DNA of 37,238 bases, taken from NCBI RefSeq assembly GCF_017873555.1, contig NZ_JAGGKE010000020.1, positions 1 to 37,238 on the forward strand, in the 5' to 3' direction. This DNA comes from Halorubrum trapanicum (GTDB lineage Archaea > Halobacteriota > Halobacteria > Halobacteriales > Haloferacaceae). Position 1 is the stretch's first letter. Each line of letters begins with the position of its first letter. A program made the translations under genes and the position numbers. Below are positions 22,128 through 31,068 of the stretch, in pieces. Below the pieces are notes generated by a model that did not search any database, was not told the DNA's origin, and was given only the letters and a program-made list of their open reading frames with translations.

Positions 22128-23651
22128 ATGAAAGACACAGAAAAATACCTGATTCACGCCACCATCGCGGCCGACGGCGTCGTCGAGCGGAGCGACGTCG
22201 TGGGGGCGGTGTTCGGCCAGACGGAGGGGTTGCTCGGCGACGAGCTGGACCTCCGCGACCTCCAGGAGTCCTCGCGCGTCGGCCGGATCGACGTCGCCGT
22301 CGAGTCCGAGAACGGCCAGTCGTTCGGCGAGGTCACCGTCGCGTCCAGTCTGGACAAGGTCGAGACCGCCATCCTGGCGGCCGCGCTGGAGACCATCGAC
22401 CGCATCGGTCCCTGTCACGCCTCCGTTGAGGTGACGAGCATCGAGGACGTGCGGGCGGCCAAGCGCCGCGAGGTCGTCGAGCGCGCCAAGGAGCTGATCG
22501 CCGGCGGCTTCGAGGAGACGAGCCTCGCGAGCAGCGACGTGTTAGACGAGGTCCGCGACGCCGCCCGCGTCGAGGGCATCGTCGACTACGAGGGACTCCC
22601 CGCCGGCCCGCGGGTCGGCGACTCCGACGCCGTCATCGTCGTCGAGGGGCGTGCGGACGTGTTGACGCTGCTCGACTGCGGGATCAAAAACGCCGTCGCG
22701 GTCGAGGGGACGAACGTCCCCGAGGCGGTCGCCGACCTGACCGCCGACCGGACCGTCACCGCGTTCCTCGACGGCGACCGCGGCGGCGAGCTGATCCTCC
22801 GCGAACTCGCGCAGGTGGGCGAGGTCGACTACGTCGCGTTCGCGCCGCCCGGCGAGTCCGTCGAGGACCTCGACCGCGACGCCCTCTTCGAGGCGCTCCG
22901 CGGGAAGGTCCCGTACGCCAGCCTCGCGGACGCCGCCGACCTCCGGGCGGCCGCCAGCGACGAGGAGGTCCCCGACGGCGACGACCCCGGGTCGGTCGCC
23001 CGCGTCGGCGACGGCGGGGCGGTGCCGGGCGATTCCCCCGGGGACGACTCGGCCGGACCGTCGACCCGTTCGACTGAATCGCCGAGCGGTGAGTCGGCGG
23101 ACGAACCGGCCGAGCCAGCGAGCGAACCGGCCGAGCCGGCGGACCCCGAACCGACGGAGACCGACGAGGACCTCGATTCGGTCGCCGACGACCCCGAACC
23201 GGCGACCGACGCCGACGAACCCGACTCGGCGACGAACGACGGTCTCGACGCGGATCCGGTGGACGAATCGGACGCCGAGCCGGTCGAGAGTTCGGCCGAG
23301 CCGGTCGAGGAATCGGAGACCGACGAGACCGACGACGACTCCGACGAACCGCGGTCGATGGCGGCGCACGTCAGCGAGGTCGTCGACGGGGGGACCGGGC
23401 GCGCGCGGCTCCTCGGCGACGAGCTCGACGTCCTCGACGAAGTCGACGCCGCGGACGCGTTCGACGCGGTTGAGAGCGCCGAGACCGCGCCGGAAGCGGT
23501 CGTCGTCGACGGGACCGTCGACCAGCGGCTGCTCGACGTGGCCGCACAGCGCGGCGTCGGCGACCTGGTCGGCCGCGACCTCGGCGAGTTCGTGAAGCGC
23601 CCGGTCGGGACCCGGGTGCTGACGGCGGCGGACCTCCGCGCCGGGAGCTGA
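22128..23651 (+). CDS. dnaG: Archaeal DnaG-like primase
   Basis: A 507-residue bacterial-type TOPRIM primase homologue; in archaea DnaG is mainly associated with the RNA exosome and may also prime. The N-terminus MKDTEKYLIHATIAADG is diagnostic. The TOPRIM domain shows E173 (VVEGRAD) and DGDRGG (215-220). A very acidic Ser/Pro/Glu/Asp-rich insert (about 280-410) precedes a conserved C-terminal domain beginning MAAHVSEVVDG, which in other archaea contacts the exosome. The insert makes it longer than most DnaG proteins, a common haloarchaeal trait. ATG 22128 is fixed by the conserved N-terminus. It is divergent from the DUF3311-symporter pair, and copy E of the repeat follows in the same direction. 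Confidence 0.95.
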   Translation: MKDTEKYLIHATIAADGVVERSDVVGAVFGQTEGLLGDELDLRDLQESSRVGRIDVAVESENGQSFGEVTVASSLDKVETAILAAALETIDRIGPCHASVEVTSIEDVRAAKRREVVERAKELIAGGFEETSLASSDVLDEVRDAARVEGIVDYEGLPAGPRVGDSDAVIVVEGRADVLTLLDCGIKNAVAVEGTNVPEAVADLTADRTVTAFLDGDRGGELILRELAQVGEVDYVAFAPPGESVEDLDRDALFEALRGKVPYASLADAADLRAAASDEEVPDGDDPGSVARVGDGGAVPGDSPGDDSAGPSTRSTESPSGESADEPAEPASEPAEPADPEPTETDEDLDSVADDPEPATDADEPDSATNDGLDADPVDESDAEPVESSAEPVEESETDETDDDSDEPRSMAAHVSEVVDGGTGRARLLGDELDVLDEVDAADAFDAVESAETAPEAVVVDGTVDQRLLDVAAQRGVGDLVGRDLGEFVKRPVGTRVLTAADLRAGS

Positions 23652-23675
23652 CGATATGAGGCGGTCGGCGTCTTT

Positions 23676-24163
<488 letters not shown>

Positions 24164-24190
24164 CTTATAAATCGCGTCGCCAGTACCGGC

Positions 24191-25177
24191 TCACACCAGT
24201 CCGACCGCGCCGAGCAGCGCGAACAGCGCGTCGCCGTACGTCAGCGAGACGACGAGCCCGACGGCCATCGGGACGACGAACGGCATCCCGGGCGAGACCA
24301 GCACGCGGTCCTCGCGGGCGACGACGTCGAGACCGTCGCGGAGCGTCGCGGCGTCGGTGCCGTAGGCGCCGTGATCGATCTCGTCGAGGAAGCGCTCGGC
24401 CGCCCAGGGGTCGACCGCGGTCCCCCCGTCCGGAGCCGCGTCGTCGCCTGCGCGCCCCCCATCGGTCCGCGGCCCGACCTGAGTCCCCCCGTCGGTCGGG
24501 TCGAACGTCTCGTCGACCGAGGCCGGGTCGCGAAGCCCCTCCGAGTCGCTCCGCAGGTCCGCCAGCGTGATCCCGCGCCAGCGGAGGTACATCCGGAGCG
24601 CGTCGAGGTCGAGTCCGCCCCGGGTGGGTCCGTCCGGGTCCTCGAACAGCCGCCCGTGTCGGGCGGGCAGCGAGTCGGTCGCGACCGGCCGCGCGAAGAA
24701 CATGCTCGACGAGACCTCGCCGCGAACGAGGTTGAGAACGGCGAGACCGACCGGATAGGCGAGACCGAGCAGGACGGTGTTCGTGAGGATCGTCAAGGAG
24801 AACACGCCGAGGTCGGTGCCGACGAGCGGGAAGAGGAGACCGGCGACCTCGTAGGCCGGGAACGTCGGGAATATCACCGCGAGCGCGATCATCGCCTTGG
24901 CGTCGGCGCCGCCGAACGCGCCGAGATACCAGAACGCGTAGCCGAGCGGCGCGACGAACAGCAGGCTGATCGCGGCCCGCACGAGGAAGATTCGCCCGTC
25001 GAACCCCGCGAACGGCCACAGCGAGACCGCCTCCCAGACGAGAAGCACCGCGCCGAACAGGTACAGCGGCGGCCAGATCCGGTTCGGAAGGCGTCGGGTC
25101 CGGACGTCCCGGATCGCCGCCCACGCGAAGACGGGGACGACAAGCAGTCGGAGGAGGTCCGGCAGCGTCGCGAACAT
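24191..25177 (-). CDS. A24 prepilin/preflagellin peptidase (PibD-like)
   Basis: A 328-residue membrane aspartate protease that cleaves class III signal peptides of type IV pilins and archaellins at the cytoplasmic side. The two catalytic Asp are D24 in IRDVRTRRLPN and D92 in the GxGD-like GGADAKAMIAL. About six to seven helices are visible, interrupted by a long hydrophilic loop (about 165-285) that is larger than in most PibD proteins. ATG 25177 is chosen because family members begin just before the first helix and a CCTAATTGG box on the minus strand lies about 26 nt upstream; a longer Arg/Pro-rich frame is rejected. No pilin gene is adjacent. Confidence 0.9.
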   Translation of the reverse strand: MFATLPDLLRLLVVPVFAWAAIRDVRTRRLPNRIWPPLYLFGAVLLVWEAVSLWPFAGFDGRIFLVRAAISLLFVAPLGYAFWYLGAFGGADAKAMIALAVIFPTFPAYEVAGLLFPLVGTDLGVFSLTILTNTVLLGLAYPVGLAVLNLVRGEVSSSMFFARPVATDSLPARHGRLFEDPDGPTRGGLDLDALRMYLRWRGITLADLRSDSEGLRDPASVDETFDPTDGGTQVGPRTDGGRAGDDAAPDGGTAVDPWAAERFLDEIDHGAYGTDAATLRDGLDVVAREDRVLVSPGMPFVVPMAVGLVVSLTYGDALFALLGAVGLV

Positions 25178-25310
25178 GTCCCCACGGGGGAGACCGGCCC
25201 AATTAGGCGTTCGGGTTCGGCTATCGCGAGCGATAGCGCCCTGCGGTCCGCCGGGCGGCTCGATCCGCAATCCGCCGGGGCTTTGTGAGTCGACCGCCGA
25301 CCCGGTCGCA

Positions 25311-25853
25311 ATGCGCCGCCGCCTCGGCACGAGCTGCTACGCCGGCCTGCTGTTCACCGTCCTCGGCCTCGTCGCGTGGGCGACCGGCCAGCCGTTCGTC
25401 TTCCCGAGCCTCGGCCCGTCCGCGTTCGTCCTCGCGTTCGACCGCCGGAGCGAGCGCGAGCGCGCCGTCCGCGTGGTCGGCAGCCACCTGATCGGCGGAC
25501 TCGCGGGGCTGGCGGCGTGGACGTTCGTCGCGGACGGCGCCGCGCTGACGGCGACGCCGCCCGCATTCTCTCCCGAGGGCTTCCGGTTGACCGCGAGCGC
25601 GGTCGCCTCGCTCGTCGCGACCAGCTGGGCGATGATCGCGACCGGAACGGTCCATCCGCCCGCGTGCGCGACGACGCTCATCGTCTCGCTCGGCCTCCTC
25701 TCGGCCCCGTCCGAAGTGGCGATCATCGTCGCGAGCGTGACCGTCCTCGTCGCCTTCCACGCCGTCGTCATCCTCGCGTTCAAGCGGCTCGTCGGGGACG
25801 CGCACCCGCTGTACGGGCGGGACGACGCGGGAGAGGGAGGCGGTTCGATCTAA
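25311..25853 (+). CDS. HPP family membrane protein
   Basis: A 180-residue protein with four to five membrane helices. FPSLGPSAFVLAF and the family-defining HPP in GTVHPPACATTLIV place it in the HPP family, some members of which are linked to nitrite transport; function here is unknown. ATG 25311 immediately precedes a basic segment and the first helix. Its last 4 nt overlap the 3' end of the convergent DUF6498-like gene. Confidence 0.85.
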   Translation: MRRRLGTSCYAGLLFTVLGLVAWATGQPFVFPSLGPSAFVLAFDRRSERERAVRVVGSHLIGGLAGLAAWTFVADGAALTATPPAFSPEGFRLTASAVASLVATSWAMIATGTVHPPACATTLIVSLGLLSAPSEVAIIVASVTVLVAFHAVVILAFKRLVGDAHPLYGRDDAGEGGGSI

Positions 25854-27127
25854 CCGTCAGGCCGGTCCGGCCGCCGGTCGAACACGTCGAGGATCGGGGC
25901 GGGATCGGCGAGTCCCGGGATTCGGTACTCGTCGTCGCGGAGTTCGATCACAATCGTCTCGGTGTCGAGCCGCCGGTCGAGCCGCCCGCGTTCCACTCGC
26001 AGGCCGGTCTCGTCCCACGGCTCGACGCGCCACAGCGCGACGCCGAACAGGCGGTCGCGGGCGACGAGCGCGTCGTCGCCGGCACGGTACTCGACGAGTC
26101 CGTACCGGAGCTCGTGATCGAGCGCGGCGAGCGCCAGCGGGACCCCGACCCCGACCGCGGCGAGAGTACCGGCGGTCGGCCAGTCGCCGCCGACCGCGAA
26201 CAGGAGACCGACGAACGCGAAGACGCCGGTGACGTACCACAGCCCCGGATGATCCAGGGGGGTCGTCAACGCCCCCGCGACCCGCGAGCGCCGTGGCTGG
26301 CGAACCGTCTCGACCGGCTCCGCGAGCGACCCGTCGACCGGCTCCGGCGGGGGCGGGTCGTAGGAGAACCCCAGATCGAGCGCCGACGACTCGTCGAACG
26401 CCGCCAGCCGGTCGCCGTACAGCCCCGCGAGGTCGAACCCGAACTTCACCGCGACGATCCCGAGCAGGAGCGGGAGTCCGATCGCGGCGGGGTCGATCGC
26501 GGAGATCGGTGCGTCGTCCTCCAGGGTCCCCGCGCCGAGGACGGTGACGGTGAACATCGCGCCGAGGAAGATCGCCGCACCGCGGGCGAACACGCCCGTG
26601 ACCGCCGTCTGCGCGCTGTGGTCGCGATGCTCGCCGCGCCCGAAGTACTCGACGAGCGTCGTCGCTCCCTCGCCGACGAACACGGCGAGGATCGCGAGCG
26701 TCACGGTGTCGAGCGCGTTCGGCGACAGACTCCCGTCGACGACGACGCCGACCGTGAGCACCCCGACGAACGCCCAGACGACGGCGAGGATCGGTACCAC
26801 AATCGGGAGCACGAGCAGCGACGAGAGCCGGATCTGAACGTCGGTCCGCGGGAGCGACAGCCCGACCCGGCGCTGCGCGAGCGGCCCGGAGATCAGCACC
26901 TCGCGTTCGACCTCGGACGGCCGCCCGGCGAACAGCCCGCGGACGACGGCCCAGCCGGAGGCGATCCCGAGTTCGAACCAGTACAGCGTCATCAGCGCGG
27001 CCGCGTTCCAGCCGAGCGCGACGACCCCGACGAGCGGCAGCAGGTTAGCGATCGCGACCGAGATCGCGCGCGGTCGACGGCCGCGACCGAGCGCCCGAAT
27101 CCGGTCGGCAAATCGGAGGGAGGGCAT
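25850..27127 (-). CDS. DUF6498-like membrane protein with PH-like tail
   Basis: A 425-residue membrane protein. Its first about 230 residues contain about six helices and the pattern NLLPLVGVVALGW-NAAALMTLYWFELG, which resembles the haloarchaeal DUF6498 family. Two further helices lie at about 295-340. The C-terminal about 75 residues (VEPWDETGLRVERGRL...TIVIEL) look like a bacterial PH-type domain. Function is unknown. ATG 27127 is supported by CTTATGTG on the minus strand about 28 nt upstream. A 30-bp tandem repeat array begins directly upstream of that box. Confidence 0.65.
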   Translation of the reverse strand: MPSLRFADRIRALGRGRRPRAISVAIANLLPLVGVVALGWNAAALMTLYWFELGIASGWAVVRGLFAGRPSEVEREVLISGPLAQRRVGLSLPRTDVQIRLSSLLVLPIVVPILAVVWAFVGVLTVGVVVDGSLSPNALDTVTLAILAVFVGEGATTLVEYFGRGEHRDHSAQTAVTGVFARGAAIFLGAMFTVTVLGAGTLEDDAPISAIDPAAIGLPLLLGIVAVKFGFDLAGLYGDRLAAFDESSALDLGFSYDPPPPEPVDGSLAEPVETVRQPRRSRVAGALTTPLDHPGLWYVTGVFAFVGLLFAVGGDWPTAGTLAAVGVGVPLALAALDHELRYGLVEYRAGDDALVARDRLFGVALWRVEPWDETGLRVERGRLDRRLDTETIVIELRDDEYRIPGLADPAPILDVFDRRPDRPDG

Positions 27128-27149
27128 CCGCGGGTCGTTTCGGGTCGTC

Positions 27150-27159
27150 GCACATAAGC
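27150..27159 (-). promoter_or_regulatory. TATA box of the DUF6498-like gene
   Basis: GCTTATGTG on the minus strand is centred about 28 nt upstream of ATG 27127. The tandem array abuts it, in the position of the BRE and upstream activating sequences. Confidence 0.5.
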
Positions 27160-27296
27160 GGACGGGAGCAGAGGGGAGTAAATGAGAGCGGACGGGAGTA
27201 GATGAGAGCGGACAGGAGCGGACGGGAGTAGATGAGAGCGGACAGGAGCGGACGGGAGTAGATGAGAGCGGACAGGAGCGGACGGGAGCAAACGAG
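27158..27296. repeat. 30-bp tandem repeat array
   Basis: Units of 30 bp starting GCGGACGGGAGTAGATGAGA occupy 27188-27217, 27218-27247 and 27248-27277 without a difference. They are flanked by a diverged unit at 27158-27187 and a partial one from 27278. There are no spacers, so it is a minisatellite and not a CRISPR. It fills the intergenic region between the DUF6498-like promoter and the small membrane protein gene. Confidence 0.9.
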
Positions 27297-27350
27297 TGTC
27301 CTCGGCGTCGGCGCGACGTCCGACCGGATCGGCCGAGACGCGACCGGCTT

Positions 27351-27563
27351 TCAGCGCGCCGGGCCGGCGTCGCGGTGGAGGTACAGGTACGCGAGCACCG
27401 GGAGGATCGTGAACACGAGCGTCGAGAGTCCCCAGACGACCGCGTAACGGCTCCCGCGCGCCCTCGCGTCGCGGTAGATCCAGGCCGCGGCGGCGACGAC
27501 GACGCCGTAGATGACGAGCGTGAGCGGGAGCGACCACGGGAGGGAGACGCCGAAGAGGCTCAT
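27351..27563 (-). CDS. Small two-helix membrane protein
   Basis: A 70-residue protein with two hydrophobic helices (about 8-29 and 42-62) joined by a basic loop (YRDARARGSR). I do not recognise a named family. It begins with ATG 27563 in an ATGA overlap with the stop of the GNAT gene, so it is the last gene of a gatD-GNAT-membrane protein operon. No catalytic motif is seen. Confidence 0.75.
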   Translation of the reverse strand: MSLFGVSLPWSLPLTLVIYGVVVAAAAWIYRDARARGSRYAVVWGLSTLVFTILPVLAYLYLHRDAGPAR

Positions 27564-28645
27564 GGGTCACCGGTGAGGTCCGCGCACATTACGAAGTCGG
27601 GTTCGGCCGCGACCGGGACGCGGTTCGCCCCGGTGTCGCTCACGTGCTCGACCGTCTCGGGGATCAGCACGCGGGCCTCGTCGGCGTCGACCGCGGCGGC
27701 GTCGGCGGCGACCGCGTCGTACAGCGCCCCCGCCGCGTCGACGTCGCGCCACGCGGCGACGCCGTACGTCGCGATGCGGGTGGTCTCCCCGTCGACCTCG
27801 CGCTCCGTGACGCGGGTCCGGACCGCGAAGCCGGCGACGGCCTCCCGGCCGGCGACCGCGATCAGCCGGCCCTCGGCGGCCGCGGTCGCGAGCCGCTCGC
27901 GGGTGAGCTGCGAGCAGGCCCACGACTCGTCGGGGTCGAGCGCGAGACCGCGCAGGTGGTCGCGGGCGTCGCTGTCGCTCCAGAACGCCCACGCGGCGTT
28001 CGGGTCGGGGTCGTCGAGGGCGTCGAAGTCGGTCGGGCCGGGGTTGGCCGCGGCGTCGTCGGGGTCGGTCGCGTCGGCGTCGAGCGCGTCCGCGTCGGGT
28101 TCCGGCTCCGCGAACCGGAACTCGGTCTCCGGTTCGAAGCCGACCGCGCGCGACTGACCGAGTCCCATGACGTTCCACGAGAACACCATGTTGCGGCAGA
28201 CGGCCGCGCCGCGCTCGCGCGACCAGTCGAGCGCGGCCTCCGAGAGCGCGGTGCCGACGCCGTGGCCGCGCGCGGCGGGGTCGACGCGGATCCCCTGTCC
28301 CCACGCCTCCCACTCCGACAGCGAGACGGCTTGGATACAGCCGACGACCGCCTCCGGATCGCCCCGGTCGGCGGCGCCGTCGCCCTCGCCCTCGACGTGG
28401 GTGTCGCCCGGTTCTCGGCCGTCGAGGTCGCCGGCTTCGGCGGCTTCCGGAGACAGCGTCGCGACGAACGTGCCGCGGTCGGGGTCGTCGGACTCGGCCC
28501 AGTCGGGAAACACCCGCGGGATGTAGTCGTCGTGGCGCTCGCCCCACGTGTCGCGCGTGAACGCCGCGACCGCGTCGGCGTCGGCGGGACGGGCCTCGCG
28601 GACGACGACCGGCGGGTCGCCGGCGTCGCTCCCTCGCCCGGTCAT
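27560..28645 (-). CDS. GNAT family acetyltransferase
   Basis: A 361-residue protein with a GNAT fold in its N-terminal half. IRVDPAARGHGVGTALSEAAL carries the RGxGxG/A acetyl-CoA loop (around residues 141-150), followed by AVCRNMVFSWNVMGLGQSRAVGFEPETEF, typical of the last strands (quoted in part). An acidic insert (about 60-105) and another (about 198-235) are haloarchaeal style. The C-terminal half resembles a second, degenerate GNAT domain. The acceptor substrate is unknown. ATG 28645 overlaps the gatD stop by 4 nt, and its own stop overlaps the next gene by 4 nt, implying coupled translation. Confidence 0.88.
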   Translation of the reverse strand: MTGRGSDAGDPPVVVREARPADADAVAAFTRDTWGERHDDYIPRVFPDWAESDDPDRGTFVATLSPEAAEAGDLDGREPGDTHVEGEGDGAADRGDPEAVVGCIQAVSLSEWEAWGQGIRVDPAARGHGVGTALSEAALDWSRERGAAVCRNMVFSWNVMGLGQSRAVGFEPETEFRFAEPEPDADALDADATDPDDAAANPGPTDFDALDDPDPNAAWAFWSDSDARDHLRGLALDPDESWACSQLTRERLATAAAEGRLIAVAGREAVAGFAVRTRVTEREVDGETTRIATYGVAAWRDVDAAGALYDAVAADAAAVDADEARVLIPETVEHVSDTGANRVPVAAEPDFVMCADLTGDP

Positions 28646-29961
28646 CGCCAGGGCTGCGACTCCTCGGTCAGTTCGCCGGCGAGGTCGCGGCCCATCGCCT
28701 CGTCGGGGTCCGAGCGGTTCGCGAGCGCCCACATCAGCTTCACCTTCGCGGTGCCGGGAAGGGTGTCACCGGCCTCGACGACGCCCGCGTCCAGCAGGTC
28801 GCGGCCGGTGTCGTACACCCGGTCGCAGACCCGCCCGGCGAGACACTGGCTCGTCATCGCGACGACGGTACCGCCCTCGACCAGCTCCCCGATCCGCGGG
28901 ATGAGGTCGGTGTGGACGTGGCCGAGCCCGGTCCCCTCGATCACGACGCCGTCCTTGTCGTCGAGGTACTCCCACGCGGCCGGGTCCATCCCGGGCGTGA
29001 ACTTGACGAGTTCGACGTCGCCGTCGAGGTCGAGCGCGAGGTCGACGTCGGCGCCGCTCTCGTCCCCGTCCGCGTCGGCCGCGCCGCGTGCGAGCGGCTC
29101 GCGGTTCCACTCGATCGCCGCGTCGGCCGCGTCGCCCTCGGCGCCCGCCTCGGCGGCGGCCTCGTAGTCGATCAGGCCGAGCGGGGCGGCGCCGACCGTC
29201 TCGAAGGCGTCGCGGCGGGAGGTGTGGTTCTTGCGGACGCGCGTGCCGCGGTGGAGCGCGCAGGCGTCGTCGGAGGGCGCCGCGTGCATACACACGAGCG
29301 TCTCGGCGTGGTCGGCCTTCGCGGCCTCGACCGCACAGACCGCATTCATCACGTTGTCGGAGGAGGGGCGGTCCGCGGAGCGCTGGCTCCCGGTGAACAC
29401 GACCGGGACCGGCGAGTCGAGCATGAAGGAGAGCGCGGACGCGGAGTACTGCATCGTGTCGGTGCCGTGCATCACGACGACGCCGTCGGCGCCGGACTCG
29501 ATCTCCTCGGCGACCGCCGCGGCGAGCTCGCGCCAGATGGACGGATCCATGTTCTCCGAGAGGATGTTCGCGACGACCCGGCCGCGGTAGTTCGCGCGCC
29601 CGGCGAGCTCGGGGACGGCCCGGAGGACGTCCTCGGCGTCGAACTGGGCGGTGACCGCGCCGGTCCGGTAGTCGACGGTGGAGGCGATGGTCCCGCCGGT
29701 GGAGATGAGCGAGATCGTGGGCAGGTCGTCGTCGAAGGTGATCTCCGAGGTGGCGTCGCCGCCGTCGTCGGTCTCGGCCGCGGGGTCGACCTCGCGGACG
29801 CCGGACTCGAGCACCTCGACGTCGGCCGCCTCGCGGTCGATCCCGACGTTGTACCCGCCGTCGAGCTTGACGACGAGGTGGTCGCGCGTCGTGGAGGGGA
29901 GCAGTACGCCCTCGTTGGTGACGCCCCCGCGCTCGACGCGGACGCGATCTCCCGGTTGCAT
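28642..29961 (-). CDS. gatD: Glu-tRNA(Gln) amidotransferase subunit D
   Basis: A 439-residue glutaminase subunit of the archaeal GatDE enzyme, which converts Glu-tRNA(Gln) into Gln-tRNA(Gln). After an N-terminal beta-barrel-like domain (1-55) comes an L-asparaginase-type domain with STGGTIAS (87-94; catalytic Thr91) and HGTDTMQYSA (about 165-174), the second Thr-Asp pair. An acidic insert at about 300-320 is typical of halophiles. The partner gatE is not in the window, as is common. ATG 29961 (MQPGDRVRVERGG) begins the conserved N-terminal domain. It is the first gene of a three-gene operon. Confidence 0.94.
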   Translation of the reverse strand: MQPGDRVRVERGGVTNEGVLLPSTTRDHLVVKLDGGYNVGIDREAADVEVLESGVREVDPAAETDDGGDATSEITFDDDLPTISLISTGGTIASTVDYRTGAVTAQFDAEDVLRAVPELAGRANYRGRVVANILSENMDPSIWRELAAAVAEEIESGADGVVVMHGTDTMQYSASALSFMLDSPVPVVFTGSQRSADRPSSDNVMNAVCAVEAAKADHAETLVCMHAAPSDDACALHRGTRVRKNHTSRRDAFETVGAAPLGLIDYEAAAEAGAEGDAADAAIEWNREPLARGAADADGDESGADVDLALDLDGDVELVKFTPGMDPAAWEYLDDKDGVVIEGTGLGHVHTDLIPRIGELVEGGTVVAMTSQCLAGRVCDRVYDTGRDLLDAGVVEAGDTLPGTAKVKLMWALANRSDPDEAMGRDLAGELTEESQPWR

Positions 29962-30116
29962 ACGACCGGATTCCCCCGGGGCGGACTTGAATCCAACCGT
30001 TCGACGCGGGAAGAGGGACGACGAAAGAACGCGGGGACGAAAGCGAAGCGAGGAGGAGCCTGTGGCGGCGGAGACCGGCGGCTATCGACCGATCACGGGG
30101 GCGACGAGCGGCCGGG

Positions 30117-30392
30117 TCAGTGCTCGATATACTCGGCTTCCCAGTCGGTGCGCGCCTCGATTTCGCGGCGACCCCGTCGAGTCAGCGTGTAGTAGTTGGT
30201 ACGGCGGTCGCGCTGACCCTTCTCGACGAGTCCCTTCTCGACGAGCGTGTCGAGGTTCGGGTAGAGGCGGCCGTGGTGGATCTCCTTTTCGTAGTACTCT
30301 TCGAGCTCCTCTTTGATAGCCAGCCCGTGCGGCTCGTCGAGCCCCGCGATCACGTAGAGCAGGTCGCGCTGAAAACCTGTGAGGTCGTACAT
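30117..30392 (-). CDS. PadR family transcriptional regulator
   Basis: A 91-residue winged-helix DNA-binding protein: MYDLTGFQRDLLYVIAGLDEPHG (in part), the recognition region HHGRLYPNLDTLVEKGLVEK, and the wing RRTNYYTLTRRGRREI. It is the short PadR type widespread in haloarchaea, usually with a C-terminal dimerisation helix. It probably represses its own gene; two copies of a 10-bp sequence lie at its start. The target genes are unknown. ATG 30392 is supported by an AT-rich TATA region about 30 nt upstream on the minus strand. Confidence 0.9.
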   Translation of the reverse strand: MYDLTGFQRDLLYVIAGLDEPHGLAIKEELEEYYEKEIHHGRLYPNLDTLVEKGLVEKGQRDRRTNYYTLTRRGRREIEARTDWEAEYIEH

Positions 30393-30434
30393 ACAACTGC
30401 TCGTACATACCTGTCGAAAATAAATAAATATACC
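30385..30434 (-). promoter_or_regulatory. padR promoter with direct-repeat operator
   Basis: On the plus strand TCGTACATAC occurs twice, at 30385-30394 (covering the start codon) and 30401-30410, 16 nt apart. The minus-strand TATA region TATTTATTTATTTTC lies at about 30418-30432. Two identical sites between TATA and start codon fit autorepression by the PadR protein. Confidence 0.55.
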
Positions 30435-30740
30435 GTTACATCAGTATTCGTACGACCACACCGCAGGCCGTACCTCGCCGCAACGGACGCACTCGTTCTG
30501 TCAACTCCGCAACTCTCGCTCGGGACCGATTCGATGTGTACAGCCGGAAGGTCGTTTTTGCGGACTGATACGTGTCGCAGGTTCGGTGACACGCGGGGTC
30601 GGCCGCGTCCGAAGTCGTCACGGGGGCGCACGCACGGGGAGAACGGGCGCGTTCGGGTCGGCACGGATGCGGAGAGCGCGGCGTGCTTCGGTCGGACGGG
30701 GGACGGAGAGACGCGACGCTGGCGGTCAAGTATCGGAAGA
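30435..30740. other. Intergenic region without recognisable gene
   Basis: The 475-nt gap between padR and the next gene holds no convincing coding frame, tRNA or repeat copy in this part. Open frames found here are Arg/Ser-rich on several strands at once and lack haloarchaeal acidic composition. Confidence 0.6.
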
Positions 30741-30746
30741 AGGCAC

Positions 30747-30823
30747 GCCCGACGCGGAAAAAAGCCGCGTCGGGCCTGCCGATTGGTCCCCGCTGACGCT
30801 TCGGCCCTCCAGACGAAGCGTCA
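30747..30823. other. Two strong hairpins in tandem (ncRNA or terminator candidate)
   Basis: The first hairpin pairs 30747-30757 with 30765-30775 (11 bp, GCCCGACGCGG) around an A-rich 7-nt loop. The second pairs 30794-30803 with 30814-30823 (10 bp, TGACGCTTCG) around a 10-nt loop. They lie 45-120 nt downstream of the stop of the 48-residue protein gene (minus strand). They could end that transcript or form a small RNA. Confidence 0.5.
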
Positions 30824-30867
30824 CCTGTACGTAGCGGGTAGAACGGCATAAACGTGTCGTACGTCGC

Positions 30868-31014
30868 TCACATGTGTTCTTCTTCTAACACCCAGCCGAG
30901 CGCGCGCTTGTAGTGGGTGAACAGCTCCTCGACGCCGCGGTGGTTCATCTCCTCGTCCTCTAACTGCTCGCGGAGGAACTCGTACTGCTCTCTGACCTCC
31001 TCTTCGGAGCGCAT
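30868..31014 (-). CDS. 48-residue acidic microprotein
   Basis: Starts MRSEEEVREQYEFLREQL and ends GWVLEEEHM; all helical and Glu-rich, with a conserved-looking GVEELFTHYKRALGWVL segment. Codon third positions are strongly G/C and the composition is acidic like its neighbours, which supports a real gene despite its size. A minus-strand ACACTATCC box lies about 30 nt upstream of ATG 31014. I do not know its function; similar tiny proteins are widespread in haloarchaea. Confidence 0.75.
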   Translation of the reverse strand: MRSEEEVREQYEFLREQLEDEEMNHRGVEELFTHYKRALGWVLEEEHM

Positions 31015-31068
31015 ACCGGGAGAAGGGCTGCCGGCCGGATAGTGTTGTGGCCGAGGGGATCCGGGCGG

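Noticed and set aside
27158..27296. Possible CRISPR array
   Set aside because: The 30-bp units are contiguous with no spacers, and no cas gene is present.
26992..27570. Open frame with repeated LLPSAPVRSH units
   Set aside because: It is the translation of the 30-bp tandem array; 30 is divisible by three, so any frame stays open. Flanking parts overlap real genes in another frame.
30436..30849. Open frames on both strands in the padR-microprotein gap
   Set aside because: Composition is basic and Ser-rich, without start signals or homology features.
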